Assembly: GCA_027604005.1 (NCBI GenBank)
Contig: JADGJT010000039.1
Coordinates: 1 to 64,000, forward strand
Direction: 5' to 3'
Length of the DNA: 64,000 nt
Origin: Dinochytrium kinnereticum
Lineage: Eukaryota; Chytridiomycota; Chytridiomycetes; Chytridiales; Chytridiaceae
Shown here: one piece after another, positions 23,701 to 35,066 of the stretch
How the letters are laid out: every line of letters starts with the position of its first letter
Position numbering within the stretch: position 1 is the first letter of the stretch
Notes under the pieces: generated by a model
The model's database searches: none
What the model was told of the DNA's origin: nothing
Seen by the model: the letters and a program-made list of their open reading frames with translations, nothing else
Position numbers and translations under genes: made by a program

Positions 23701-25942
23701 TCAACACATCTATTCCATCTGTCAAGGCGAATGCTCTTCGTCCTTCATCTTAAGTATGACCCGTTAGACCTCAAAGACAAATCATCGCAAGCTAACCTGT
23801 CTCTACAATCGCCCTCAGAAGCTTTAAGCAGCATCTCTGCAAAGATTCACAATGACTGGCTGAAGAGAACAAGCTAACAAAGAATCTAGTACCGAATAGT
23901 TTTAATATGTCTCTCAGTACAATTTCTGAACGAGAAAAAGGGGGGAAAGAAAGGGAAAGAAAACCGTCCAGTTAGCCTCTTAAGCAACAATCAACCCCTC
24001 GTACCATTCCGCGAGAAGACTGTCAGAAGATCAAGAAGCGCTTCGATATGCGAAGTTTCCTTAATGGAACTAAGTGGAGTTCCCTTTAACACACCCGCTA
24101 AAACATCAAGAACGCCCTTTTTGTGCATTGCAGAAACGTTTACTTCTGATAGTGGCGGTTATTTGATAAGATAGTAGGAACCAATCTTACCGGCTTTATG
24201 GCAAAACACTTTCATTGCTTGTAAAGCAAGGAGAACTCCATTTCCATCTCTACGTTCATGCCATCGTCTCAAAACGTCTACTATAGATTCCACTGCTCCA
24301 TGCAAACGAGCGATCAAAGGTAGCTTTGTGTCTATTTCCAACATGTTGAATGAGTCAAATGATGCACATCATAGCAAATAACAGAAAGTTAGGTTACCGT
24401 GCTTCGCCAGCTTGCATACTAGCGTCAAGATATTCGACAAAAGTTCATCCACTCTACTATTCGCTAGCGCAGTGGGTGAGGGCCCCGCCACAGAAACGCA
24501 TTTTGTCACGACATCTCCCGCGCCCTCTTTCCCACCAGTCGTCGAGAACGACGATGAGGAATCGGACTTTGCCAAAGGCACCATCGGCGGGGTTCCTGGG
24601 GAAATATGAGAAGCGACGCCTTGAAGGTTTCTTAAAATAGACGTAACCGCGTTCCTCCGTGCGAGAAAGGAGAGACCATGCTGGTTGCTTTCATTGGTAC
24701 CCGCCATCCTCAGTATAAGGTTAGTCACAATTATTGATACGTCGACGTCATGCAGTATCTTTATAAAAAGTGGGTATAGGTTAAAGAATAGTCGATAGTT
24801 TACTGAACTCACTCTTAAACACTTAAGCAAAACCCCAACCCCGCAAGCCCCAGGAGTTCTCGAAAACAGGGTCTTATAAAGCGGTGAATCCGAGGACAAA
24901 TAAGCCCCCTCCTTATCAACGTGTCTCTTAACCTCCAAGCACTGTTTAATGATTCTTCTCCTCAAATCTCGTTCCGGTTGAGGTTGAACGACCAGTGATC
25001 CAGGGAGAATCTGCGGCGCGTTCAGATTTGACGGGAATAGAGACGGTTCGGAAAAGTGTCTGGGAATGGGTGGTGGAGTTGCCTTGACACTGGGTCGACG
25101 CGAGTTTGGCGCAGAGGTTGTAGTTATTAATGAGGACGTTGGGCCTGGTATCACGATAGATCCACCTGGCGAGGAGCTTGCTGCGCCATTGACATAGTAG
25201 GATTGCATGGTATTAAAAGGAAGCGTGGCTGGCACGCTGTTAGAAACTCCATGTACTTGTTGTTGGGATTGACCAGATGGAGTGAGGGGCCGTGGGTTGT
25301 TGACGGGGTTCAGGGGAGAAAGGCTAAAAGAATTCAAGGAAATCGAGGCAGCAGCAGGCTCATCCATCACGGGTGGGGTCAAACTCTTTGCATAAGCGGT
25401 CAAAGCAGGGTCGGATAGCAGGATCGCCAAATTTTCCAAAGCTCGCTGAGAAAGCGACGACGCTGTCATGGAAAGCGTGGAAGAAAACTGCGATGATAAA
25501 GATCCAAACTCCCGAAGTTTTCTAAAACAAAACAAAAAGAATCCAGTCAGCCGGCGAAAAGACCCCCTCCCCATAATCAAAAGACAACTCACATTCTCGG
25601 TAATAGTCCTCCAGTCGCGCTTCGACCAGATCCACCATCCCTGACCGACTCCGAGCCCCTCCTGCTCCTCCCAGTATCAGCCGTAGTCTTTTTAGATCGC
25701 ATCACGGGGCTCTCCCCTTTCGCAGCTCCTAAAGATCCATTCGCCGTTTGCGTCGGCGTTGACGCCAACCCCCCTGTCTTGGCATTACTTGCTACACCTT
25801 TCTTCAGCTTCAAAGGCTTGCTTCCCTTGCCCTTAGCCTTCACAGTCCTGGCAATGCCACTGGTCGATCCGAGACCCTGCTTTCCGCTCTGCGGTGGAGA
25901 CGGGGTGCTCCAAGTGTTCTTGGAGCCAACTGTGGCAACCAT
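20766..25942 (-). CDS. AGTPBP1: Cytosolic carboxypeptidase, CCP1/AGTPBP1 type (tubulin deglutamylase)
   Basis: A single gene of many exons. From the N-terminus: a basic disordered region (25942-25593), a helical ARM-like region ('[19 protein letters not shown]', '[16 protein letters not shown]', '[19 protein letters not shown]', '[16 protein letters not shown]'), the CCP N-domain ('[14 protein letters not shown]', '[10 protein letters not shown]', '[14 protein letters not shown]', '[12 protein letters not shown]'), and the M14 peptidase domain. Zinc ligands are seen in '[12 protein letters not shown]' (H, E) and '[12 protein letters not shown]' (H). Substrate-binding residues are in '[10 protein letters not shown]' and '[11 protein letters not shown]', and the catalytic region reads '[10 protein letters not shown]'. 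All appear intact. CCPs trim polyglutamate side chains from tubulin, mainly in cilia and flagella, which agrees with a zoospore-forming fungus. The ARM region marks the CCP1 branch. The stop at 20766-20768 follows a Ser/Lys-rich tail. Start is the first ATG of the open frame; an earlier one is possible. Confidence 0.9.
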
Positions 25943-26378
25943 TCCAATCCGTGACAAGGTCGTTAAGTCATTCACAAAAACCAAAGGTACAGTATCGCGT
26001 TTAAGGGACCAGCCGTTCCCTTCCCTCTCTTTATCCCTTTAGCGATGGTCAGTGCTGAGAATGACGGTGATGGTGCCGGTGGAGGCCGCGTTGGTCGGTT
26101 GGTCAGTGGTTGGGGTTGACGGAGATGAGCTGCATGAAGAAATGTCAAGAGCAGGGACGAAAATCCAGGAATTTATAATTTATTATTTTTTGAAAGCTGC
26201 GATAAGAGTGGGTTGGACCGGCGGTTAAAGCACGGAAGGAAGAACTGATAAAAAATACTGCAACTCGTCAGAAAAATATTCAAAGCAGCTCGAAAGTGTG
26301 TGAGTAAAGGAGCCGGTACTTGCTGCCACAGAAGAAAGGAAACAGCTATGTGTGGAGGGGGAGGAGAACACATGGATT
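25943..26378. other. Intergenic region
   Basis: 436 bp between the CCP start and the UGP1 stop, both on the minus strand. No gene seen; includes an A/T-rich stretch near 26170-26200. Confidence 0.5.
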
Positions 26379-28379
26379 CTAATGGTCCAAGATCCTCAGG
26401 TTGCCGGAAACAACCTTATCATCAAGGATGGCACCAGCAGGAATATCAATCCTCGAGCCGTGGTTTGCCACAACAATAACGGTGCCCCGGAGCACAACGT
26501 CAGATCCAAAGGTGACGTCTCCCGATACCGTAAGGTGATCAAGCTCCAAGATATGAGGAGGACTCTTAAATCGTGACAAGAAGTGGCCAACCTTTAATTC
26601 CCACCGTATAGGTTAATTATCACACACTCTGTTAAGAAATACAAAAAAAAACAACAATATATATCGCACCTTCTTAAAGTGATCTCCAAGCTTGACAACA
26701 GGGATACCACCAAACTGCCGCTTAGGGTTCATGAGAAGCTGTCCGTGATGCAAAGAGTACAAGTCACTCGTGATCAAGAACAAGTCACTCGTGCTCTTAA
26801 CGGGGAGGAAACGAGAACGAGGTACGTTCACTCCATGGGCGCCAGCAAAGTGCTTAATAGCAGCACCAACGGCCGTCTCCAATTGAATTACCTTCTCTCC
26901 ACCATCCGTAGCCTTCAAGTTAACAATGATCTCCATGTTGAAAGCGGAATCGTCCAAAAGGCGCTTGATGGCCTTGATATTCACCCAGAGGTTGTTGGTG
27001 TTGAAAATCTTAAACTTCTTGATGGACTTGAAATCATCGACCTTTTCGTTCGATAATTAAGTCAGAAACATGCCCATTCTTCATCAGAAAAAACCCATCT
27101 ACCCACATGCTCGGCCGGGACTTGCGCAATCTCAAGAAGTCGGACCTGCCCTCCATAGTCAATAATCGTTCCGCCCTTAATATCAGCCTTGGTCTTATCC
27201 GTCACCTCCATGATAAACTCAGCACCGGATGAAGCAAAGTGCTGGAGAAGTGCTAGGAAAAAAATCAGCAAGCCCTACATTTAATTAATCTTACAGAGAT
27301 CAACTGTAGCCCCCAAGTTGTCCACATTAGAGATAAAAAGGTATTCTTTCCCCTGCTCCAAAAGCTTATCCAACAACCCAGAATTCCCCAAGCTCTCAAA
27401 AAGGTCACCGTGCCCCGGTGGGTACCAGTTTGAGATATCAGCATCATGGGATTTTGGCATAGGAAGCAACGAGTCCTTTGAAACACGGGGGAACCGAGAC
27501 TGATTGAACGTGAGAATCTGAAGACCATGAGACGAGTATTTCTGAATCGTCCGAGAAGTGTCCTGATCCGTGTTGAATGAGTTCATCAAGATAAGGGGGA
27601 CATTGACACCATGCTCCTTGTTTAGGTACTCTATTTGCCTCACGGTAAGATCGAGAAAAGTCATTCCGTCTCGAACTTCAATAACACTAAGGGAAAAAAA
27701 AAGTGGGCGATTTTAGATGCTTAAAGGGGGGCTCATCAAAAAAAATATAAAACAAAACAAAATACCCACCTCTTAGGTCCAACGCAACCCATGGTCGTTC
27801 CAAGACCTCCATTAAGCTTCAAAACTGCCAACTTCTTCAAATAATCCACCGACTTATCAGGTTTAACCTCCGCAAGCTGCTTGTAAGGAATGATCTGCTC
27901 AGGTTTCGGGGATTTGATCTTATCCCAGTTCCTACGACAAACAAAAGAGAAGCACGTTCCATGAAAACCCCGAACCTCTTCAATAATCAAGCATCATCAT
28001 CCTTACATCTTCTCTCCCTTTGACTTTTCAGACAAGTAACGTGTAAAGAGAGAGTAAAAGCTGTCCATCTCCGCTTTCAGCGTCTCCTTCTGGGGACCCT
28101 CCGGAGCCTGAGAGACAAGCTTGTTCAACTCATTCCTCATAGTCTTCGCAGCCATCGACGAAGTAGTCTCTTGGAATCCCTACCCCACAAAGACCGTCAG
28201 CCCCCAGCAAATCAACGGCCACTCACCATGATGGAAAAAGACCGGTTGTGCTCAATAGAGTTGAACCCACCCGCGTCCAACTCAGGCTCAGACTGCGACG
28301 GCACCTCAGACAGCGCGTTATCATTCCCGTTGCCAGTGCCTGGGATGGACATGAGCGATCCTCCGATCCTGGAAGACAT
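26379..28379 (-). CDS. UGP1: UTP-glucose-1-phosphate uridylyltransferase (UDP-glucose pyrophosphorylase)
   Basis: About eight exons on the minus strand. Start exon '[14 protein letters not shown]', then a helical N-terminal exon, then the nucleotide-binding loop '[17 protein letters not shown]', '[19 protein letters not shown]', '[11 protein letters not shown]', 'FNQSRFPRV', '[13 protein letters not shown]', '[15 protein letters not shown]', '[16 protein letters not shown]', '[17 protein letters not shown]', '[12 protein letters not shown]', '[10 protein letters not shown]', '[16 protein letters not shown]', and a C-terminal beta-helix ending 'NLRILDH'. This is the full UGPase order with the usual length (about 500 residues). 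It makes UDP-glucose from UTP and glucose-1-phosphate in the cytosol, feeding glucan, glycogen, trehalose and glycosylation. Nothing unusual is seen. The last exon ends next to a T/G-rich flank. Confidence 0.96.
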
Positions 28380-29027
28380 GATGGTCAAGAGTTGTTTGTG
28401 GTGAGGAAACGAGTGAGTTGGAAATTTTTTGTTTGTGGATTTTTTCAAAAGGGGACCAGCAACGGAATGCACGGCGAAGGGGCGGTGTGGGAGGCAGACG
28501 GGTAGGGGAGTTGGTTTACTCGGGAGGGAGGGAGGAGGCTGCACGCTGCTTTATTCCTCGCGAGCGTGTTATTTGCAGGGGGCTGACGGCTTCTGCTGGA
28601 CACTCACGCTGAAAAGTCCGAAGGGGGAGCCTTCTCGGTGGACAACCTCCCATCCACATCCGACGAAATGGACGCCCTTCTGAGGCTTAGAGAGCGGCGC
28701 GACGTTGGCGACTTGAACATATCTTTAAAACGGAACGGCATTTGGGCCTACTGCGACTGCGGTGAAGGATTGGGGTGTTGTATAGCAGGGACTGCCTCTA
28801 TGCCTGCCAGGTATGTCAGCCAGCTGTGGAGAGAGCAGAAAAACTCAGCAAGCATCTGTGTTCGGACATCACGTTCCCACTGCTGGCTGGCTGAAGCAGT
28901 GAGAGTCGCAGCAATCGATGCCAGGGGGCTTACCCCATTCAAAGCAAAAAAAATAAAGCCCTTGCCCTACTAAAATTTCCTTATCAGATCTGTATCTGCA
29001 TCAAAAAACATGGACGTGTTTATTCCT
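28380..29027. other. Intergenic region, UGP1 promoter
   Basis: About 650 bp between the UGP1 start and the PRC1-like stop on the same strand. No gene supported; frames present are short and shadow each other. Confidence 0.5.
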
Positions 29028-32000
29028 CTACTTCCTACTGGTTCCAGCACCACCTGTCGTGAACCTTGGCCTCTTCTGCGCATTCCCAACCGCAACAGGT
29101 ATGCTCGAAGACCTCACCGTCATCGGAACACCCGCAGGAGGCTGTCTTCTTAAAGGCCCTGCAGACGAAGAAGAGGGAAGGTTCTGAAGGTTAGGCATGG
29201 TGAGCCTCCGCGACATCTTTTCCCTAGAGCCCACTGGATCCGTCGTCACGGACGCCGTTGAGACCGCCGCATGGTAAGACGACGGTCTCTGCTGCGTTGA
29301 CTTCGCCGTCGGCGGCACCGTTCTCACTCGACTTGAAGGAGCAGGAACAGGACTCAAAGTGTAAGGTTGCGGAGAAGGTGGGGGAGAATAATGCAACAAG
29401 GTCCTCGAAGTCTGACGAGTCATGTCCGTCCCACCCAATCTCCATTCCCCCGACTCTGATCTCCGTCTCGGCAGAGGAGAGGGATCCCTTGCCTTTTCAA
29501 AGTACCGTCTCGGCGATGAATCAGGGCTAAGCGGGTCTCTTCTTCTGGAGTGGGGTTCGGATAAGGGACTATCGGGACGGAAAAGGGGAGGAGTTGGGGA
29601 GTTGCTTCGAACGCTTAGGGAGCTTGGTGACCTTGCGCCAAAGGAGTTTGAGGAGGCGTTTGAAGCGGAGGAGCGGGAGCTTTGGCGGGTAGGGGAGGGT
29701 GGAGGGATGGGGACGCGGGATTGACGGAGGTGGCTGGTGTCGAAGAGGAAGAGGGCCTTGTTGATGAAACGATCCTGGAGCTCTTGGTCCTGTTAGGATT
29801 GGGATAAAAAAATCAGTGAACTCCGCCTCCATATACTATAAAAACCAGCTATACCCACCAAAGTGTGTATCCATCTTCTCCCCTCGAAAAAGAAAGGATA
29901 ATTCTCAGCTAGAGAGTTAAGAAAAAACAAAAAACAACCCAACGATATCTATCAGCATCTCGAAAAACCCCCCAAAATAAATCAACAACACATATCATCA
30001 ACCAAACCGACCTTCAAAATCTCTGACCGCATTCCTCAACTGATTCTCCATCTTCATCAAAATCGGTACAGACGCCTTTCTGAACTTCTCCTCCTCCAAA
30101 AGCCTAAACGAAGCCTTAAACAGCCGATTCGGGTCCGACGCATCAATCTCAAACTCCTTCAGTTTCTTCACATCCAATATCAAAAAAAAAAAAAAAAAGA
30201 CCATTAACCACTGATCCAACCTCACTCACCCTCCCCCAAAACAGTAATTAAAAAGGTACCAAACCTCAATATAAGCATTCCTCTGTTCAATCAACAAAAT
30301 CAAATGCTTCTCCCGCTCATACCGTTCCCCCACCAACGCAATTTCATTTCTCAGAAACTCAACCGTCAGGGGTGAAAAGAAGTCTACGCATCAAAAACAT
30401 GAATTAATAAAAAAAAAGTCTAATCATCACTCATTTCCGTTCAATAAGGGGTTCAATAAAAACCAGATTTCTTACTTGGTGGGAACCCTTTTTTGGTCTG
30501 TTCTTGCTCTTCACGAGATATGTGGCATTTTCTCCACATGGCTTGCATTTTCTCCATGGTCTGATTTAATACACGGGTTAGAGGGCAGGAAAATAGGCAG
30601 ATTGATTGCTCACCTCGATCAGTTCACCGCCCATAAGTCGTTTCCAACCAATACGTAACTTGTCCGCCACGGCTTTAAACTAAACCAACAGCAACAAAAA
30701 AAAGCGTTAGATAAGCGCAATCAAGAACCGTCCTTCTCAATCCCCCAATATCATAAAACACAAACAAAAAAAACCACGCAAGAACCAAACCACAATCTCA
30801 CCTCATCCAACCTCCTCACATCAACCTTCAACTCAAACCTCTCCTCTAAAGGCACCCCAAGCTGATCCCAAAACATTCCCACCTCCTTAACAACAACCCG
30901 ACACTCCGCCACCATCTCCCCCAACCGATTCCTCCCAAAATCCCTCCGCTCCTCCAACTCCGCAATGGTCGATCTCGATAACCTCAGATACCATTCCCCC
31001 TCTTTTGATTCATTAATGGCTCGCACAAATCTTTCTCGGAGGGTTGGGTAGGGGCACGAGAGAATGTCTTTTTCTTGAGGAGGGTGGGTTTGGGTTAGGA
31101 ACGCTTTCAGGGTGCGGTCTTTTGGGGAGGTTGTTGGGAACCCGATTTGGGTGTAGATTAGGATAAGGTCGGTGTGGAGGGTTGATAGGGAGTTCCAGCG
31201 GCGGTCCTGTGGTTTTTGAGGTTGGATTTGGTTATTTTTTTGGTTTTTAAAAAAAGTGCGTTCTTCTTCTTCTCTTTCAATCTTTTACAATGAAACGCTG
31301 TGGGGTATAGGGTTTCATACATACTCTTTCGTTAATGAGGTGGCGGAGGTTTTCTTCGTGAAGGTAGATCGATTTGCGAGAGTAGCCAGTGGCGTGTACC
31401 TGTCGACATGCGGGAGGTTAGTTAGAAAGTACATAGGTTTCAAGTGTCAAGTGAATACCTCAAACTCGAACGGCATGAGATCCATCAACTCTTCCTTAAT
31501 ATTTCTAGTCTTCTTCATAACATCCTCCAAAATCTGTTTACGCTCATTCAACATCTACGATTCAAGAAAATAAAAAAAGTCGGCGTTAAGTGAAAGAAAG
31601 ATTGAAAACCAAGCGACACAATGAACGCCAAGGAACATTATTCTCCTGAAAAGGAGGTGTAATCAGAAGGCAACAAAAAACAAAAATAAAATAAAGTAAA
31701 AAATAGAGGAACATAACGGGAAGAACTTGTGCATACATTCCGTGACGCCTCAAACTGTCTTCTCAGCTTTCCAAGCATTTCAAAAAGCGTCAACCCACCA
31801 AGGTCCTCCACAACCCCTTGCGACTCACTTAACTCAGATATAATACCCTCAAGGTCCATCTGGCAAATCGGCAACAAAAACAAATAAGCATTCACGTGAT
31901 GAATTAAGATAAGTTTCCCAACCTGTAGGGCTCGGATTTCCTCGATCGCTTTTTCACGCCTAGAAATCTCTTCTTGAATTAGACGTTCGATGGTGTCAAC

Positions 32001-33042
32001 GATCGGCTTTTGGGTGAGAAAGGGTGAGTTTGTAAAAGGCGAAAGTAAGTGATGATCAGAATGTTGGCAAATATTCCCAACAGAAGCGCAGAAAAGGCAT
32101 GGCGGGGAAAAAATAACAAACGAGTGGATAAAACATTAAATAAATAGATAACCAACAAAGAAACAATGAACAGATAGACCTAGCCCTTACCCCCAACGAC
32201 GGATTTTTCCTCATAACCTCCGGAAAAAGGGTAACAGCCTTCATCCACTCAACCCTCTCACCATCACTATCCCCACCATCAAAACCCATCACATCACCAC
32301 AATCCCCCAAAACTTCCATCAAAGCCGTTCTCAAAACCCCCACATCTAAATCCCCCTCACCAACACCTCCAACTCCCCCAACCTCTCTCCAGAGCCTTTC
32401 CAGCCTCTCCAACCCATCCATAGCTCTATCCAACAAAAAGGGTCCATGAAGGGTTAAAGGCGATGTCAAGAAGGAGGGTGGGGGAGCTGTGTGTTTGGAT
32501 TTTGGTGTGAGGGTTGTTGGGATGGTGCAGGGTCCATTGGTGGAGGGTGAGGGGCGAGGCTGGCGATTGGATTTGGGGGGTAAAGATCGGGGTCGTTTTG
32601 AATGGGTGATGGGGTGGCGATGGTTGAGGTGTTCAGTTTTCGGTGGACATCGTGGTGGTCCTCCATCTAAAGAATACAAGGAGGCCCGGGACTCTGACCG
32701 CCTCAAATCCCGTTGAATGAAGTCACCATGCATTCCATGAAAGGGTGCATTCCAACCATCACCATCATACTCCGTGAAAGAAAACGAGGAGAATCGGTTG
32801 CCGTAAGGTTCGGAAGAGGTGGGACGTTCTGCATGGACATCGTCGGCATCCAGCAACGAGGACGACTGGAACCCAGTCCAAGATCTCCGCCTCGGATGAG
32901 CAGGTCTAGACTTCGTCGACCAGAAGCTGTACTCCCTCTCAATCCTGGGGTCAATCGCAGCGCCTGCACCAGCGCCTCCAGGAACGGCCTCAACCATCAT
33001 GACTTGCTGACCATTAAAACCAAACTCGCATTTCCCAATCAT
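29028..33042 (-). CDS. PRC1/Ase1/MAP65 family microtubule-bundling protein
   Basis: Large gene with about ten exons and many short introns. A Ser/Arg-rich N-terminal region (33042 to about 32190) precedes the predicted rod: 'FPEVMRKNPSL', 'TIERLIQEEISRREKAIEEI', 'LTLFEMLGKLRRQFE', 'ERKQILEDVMKKTRNIKEEL', 'LHTDLILIYTQIGFP', 'FWDQLGVPLEERFEL'. The microtubule-binding spectrin-like domain follows: 'MWRKCHISREEQEQ', 'LTVEFLRNEIALVGERYE', 'LILLIEQRNAYIE', 'EIDASDPNRLFKASFRLLEE', 'EKFRKA', 'MENQLRNAVRDFEGRFG'. The C-terminus is a long Ser/Pro/Arg-rich disordered tail with many S/T-P sites, typical of cell-cycle kinase targets. These proteins cross-link antiparallel microtubules at the spindle midzone. 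The long N-terminal extension before the dimerisation region is unusual for the family; another gene start inside it cannot be excluded. Divergent from TAF10. Confidence 0.82.
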
Positions 33043-33132
33043 CGAACACACCTTCCATCAGCAAACAAAGCGAGTTTCCTGTTCTTTTCGGGGGGACAAA
33101 AAATTCACTTTTCACAGCTCAAAAAAAGAATC
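33043..33132. promoter_or_regulatory. 90-bp bidirectional promoter
   Basis: Only 90 bp separate the start codons of the PRC1-like gene (-) and TAF10 (+). Any promoter elements must overlap. No TATA box. Confidence 0.55.
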
Positions 33133-34294
33133 ATGGGTGAGCTGGACGGCGACGTTGCGATGGACGAGGGCCACGGCGATACCGTCACGGAGGGCACCGC
33201 GACGTCAATGCAGAATGGCTCTGCGGGGCAGGAAATGCAGCAGCAACATCAAGAGGCGATGGATAAGAGGGCTTCCGATGGGGTGGAGGAGGGGGAGGAG
33301 AATGGTCAGGAGGGCAGTGGTGGGGAGGAAGAGGAGGAGGAGGAGGAGGAGGGGGAGGAGGAGGAGGAAGAGGAGGAGGAACGAGAGCAGGCACAGGAGG
33401 GGGAGAGGGAGGAAGCTGTTGAGTATCCTCATAAGAAGAGACAGAAGACAAAAAAGGAGAGAGAGGAAGAAAGAAGGGAGAAGGGCCTCGGAGAGGTGCT
33501 TTTGATGATGGATGATTATTGCCCTATTGTAAGGATATTATTTTGATTTTTATACTGCTGTTTTATTTCTTTTATGAGATATTGGGTCGCTTCTGTTATT
33601 TTATTTTTGTTGCGTTGGGTCTTCCATGCGTCTTCTGGCTCTGTTTTTTTTTGTTTATCCCAGGGACAGGACTATTGAATGTGTAGATGCTGACTGCTCA
33701 ATTCCATTATCATTTTTGGGTTCCAGATACCCGATGCAGTGACAGATTACTACCTTGCGAGATCAGGTTTCGAATGTGACGATATCCGAGTGTGAGTGGG
33801 ATGAATGTTTTTGTTATCATGCCCATATTCCCGTGTTTACGTGTTGGAGGATCATCAAACCCAGGAGACGGACAGTATCATGGTCCAAAGGATCAATGGG
33901 GCTTGGAAACTAATTATTCCACAGTCCTCGAAGCAATAACATCCAACCACCAAAAAGCATTACTTCATCACCTCATTGTACCGCCTTACCGCTTCCTAAA
34001 AAAAAACAACAACATTTAATGCAGCAAACGCCTGCTCGCCCTTGCCGCGCAAAAGTTCATAGCCGACATAGCGTCCGACGCCTACCAGCATTGCAAGATC
34101 CGCCAGCAGGCCACGCAAGGCAAAGAGAAGAAGGGGAGCGCTAAGGTGAGAGCTCTTGTGTTCTGGGTTTTGCGAGCAAGCATTTAGTTTTTTACGTGGC
34201 TGGTGTTTAGAAAACGGTGTTGACGGTGGATGATCTCTCTGGAGCGCTTGCAGAGCATGGGATCAATGTGAAGAAGCCCGAGTACTTTAGCTGA
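33133..34294 (+). CDS. TAF10: TAF10, TBP-associated factor of TFIID (and SAGA)
   Basis: Four exons: 33133-33528, 33727-33791, 34025-34145, 34211-34294; all junctions keep phase. The C-terminal half is a textbook TAF10 histone-fold: 'IPDAVTDYYLARSGFECDD', 'LLALAAQKFIADIASDAYQ', 'HCKIRQQATQGK', 'KKTVLTVDDLSGALAEHGIN', 'VKKPEYFS'. TAF10 is a structural subunit of TFIID and, in fungi, of SAGA; nuclear. The N-terminus is unusual only in its run of Glu (33319-33400), an acidic low-complexity segment followed by a basic 'PHKKRQKTKK' that could serve as a nuclear localisation signal. Confident call. Confidence 0.96.
33319..33388 (+). repeat. GAG/GAA codon repeat encoding poly-Glu
   Basis: Near-continuous GAG/GAA codons in TAF10 exon 1 giving a Glu/Gly run. 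The reverse strand is an open frame of Pro/Leu only by shadow. Confidence 0.85.
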
Positions 34295-34519
34295 GAGAAG
34301 AGACGGATGCCTGCATGGGCAGATGAGAGGTTGTTGTTATTGTTAAATATTATAATTATTATTTGTCGTCTTTTAAATATGAATATGTACATATGTGCAG
34401 CTTTGCTTTTATCATTTTCATTTATTTCGATATTAATACTCTAGGGCAACGGCAAAATCCCTGTAAAATCATAATTAAAAACTTATAAAAACAATCTAGT
34501 ACGGGACAAAAAACGCAGT

Positions 34520-34824
34520 GTTTGGCAGCACCTGAAGATTTTGCAACTGGTGTTTGGTAGAATTAATAATAGCCGTTTTTTTTTCACTCTGTGAACAGCA
34601 AATAAAGGGGTGGCCAAAAAAATGCTGCGCGGAACTTTCATGCCTTGCAGAATTGGTGTTTTTTCAGGAGTTGCAAAGTTGGAATCTCCACACCATGCAA
34701 AAACATGGAAACTGCACAGACTGGAGAAATGAAAATATGCAGATGCTGCAGTTTCTTGAAATCTACACGATACTGTCTGCAGAAACCAAAATTCCTAAAA
34801 ATTTTACACACTGTGCTGCCAAAC
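34520..34824. mobile_element. Candidate non-autonomous element (MITE-like) with 12-bp terminal inverted repeats
   Basis: GTTTGGCAGCAC at 34520-34531 and its exact reverse complement GTGCTGCCAAAC at 34813-34824 bound a 305-bp segment that holds no gene. Internally there are related short strings (TTGCAACTGGTGTTTGG near the left end, GCAGAATTGGTGTTTTTTC further in). Just outside, GGGAC occurs on both sides. No transposase is encoded and no clear target-site duplication was seen, so this is a candidate only. It sits upstream of the first member of the secreted-protein cluster. Confidence 0.45.
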
Positions 34825-35066
34825 GGGACCCTATTGAACTTTAAGGACGTTCCTTCTTTCCTTACAGGGAGGGGCAAGCTGCAACCAGCCATAATTGTAA
34901 TTGTGTGTGACTGTGAGCGGCCTTGTGAAACACCCAGCCGTCTTTGCGGTCAACCTCCATCTGCTTGTGCTACTTCTTGCAACCCACATAAAGCATCCGT
35001 CTCCTGCCCCCTCCTCCCCTCCAAACACACCTCCCTCACCTCCCTCACCACCACCACCCCACGCAG

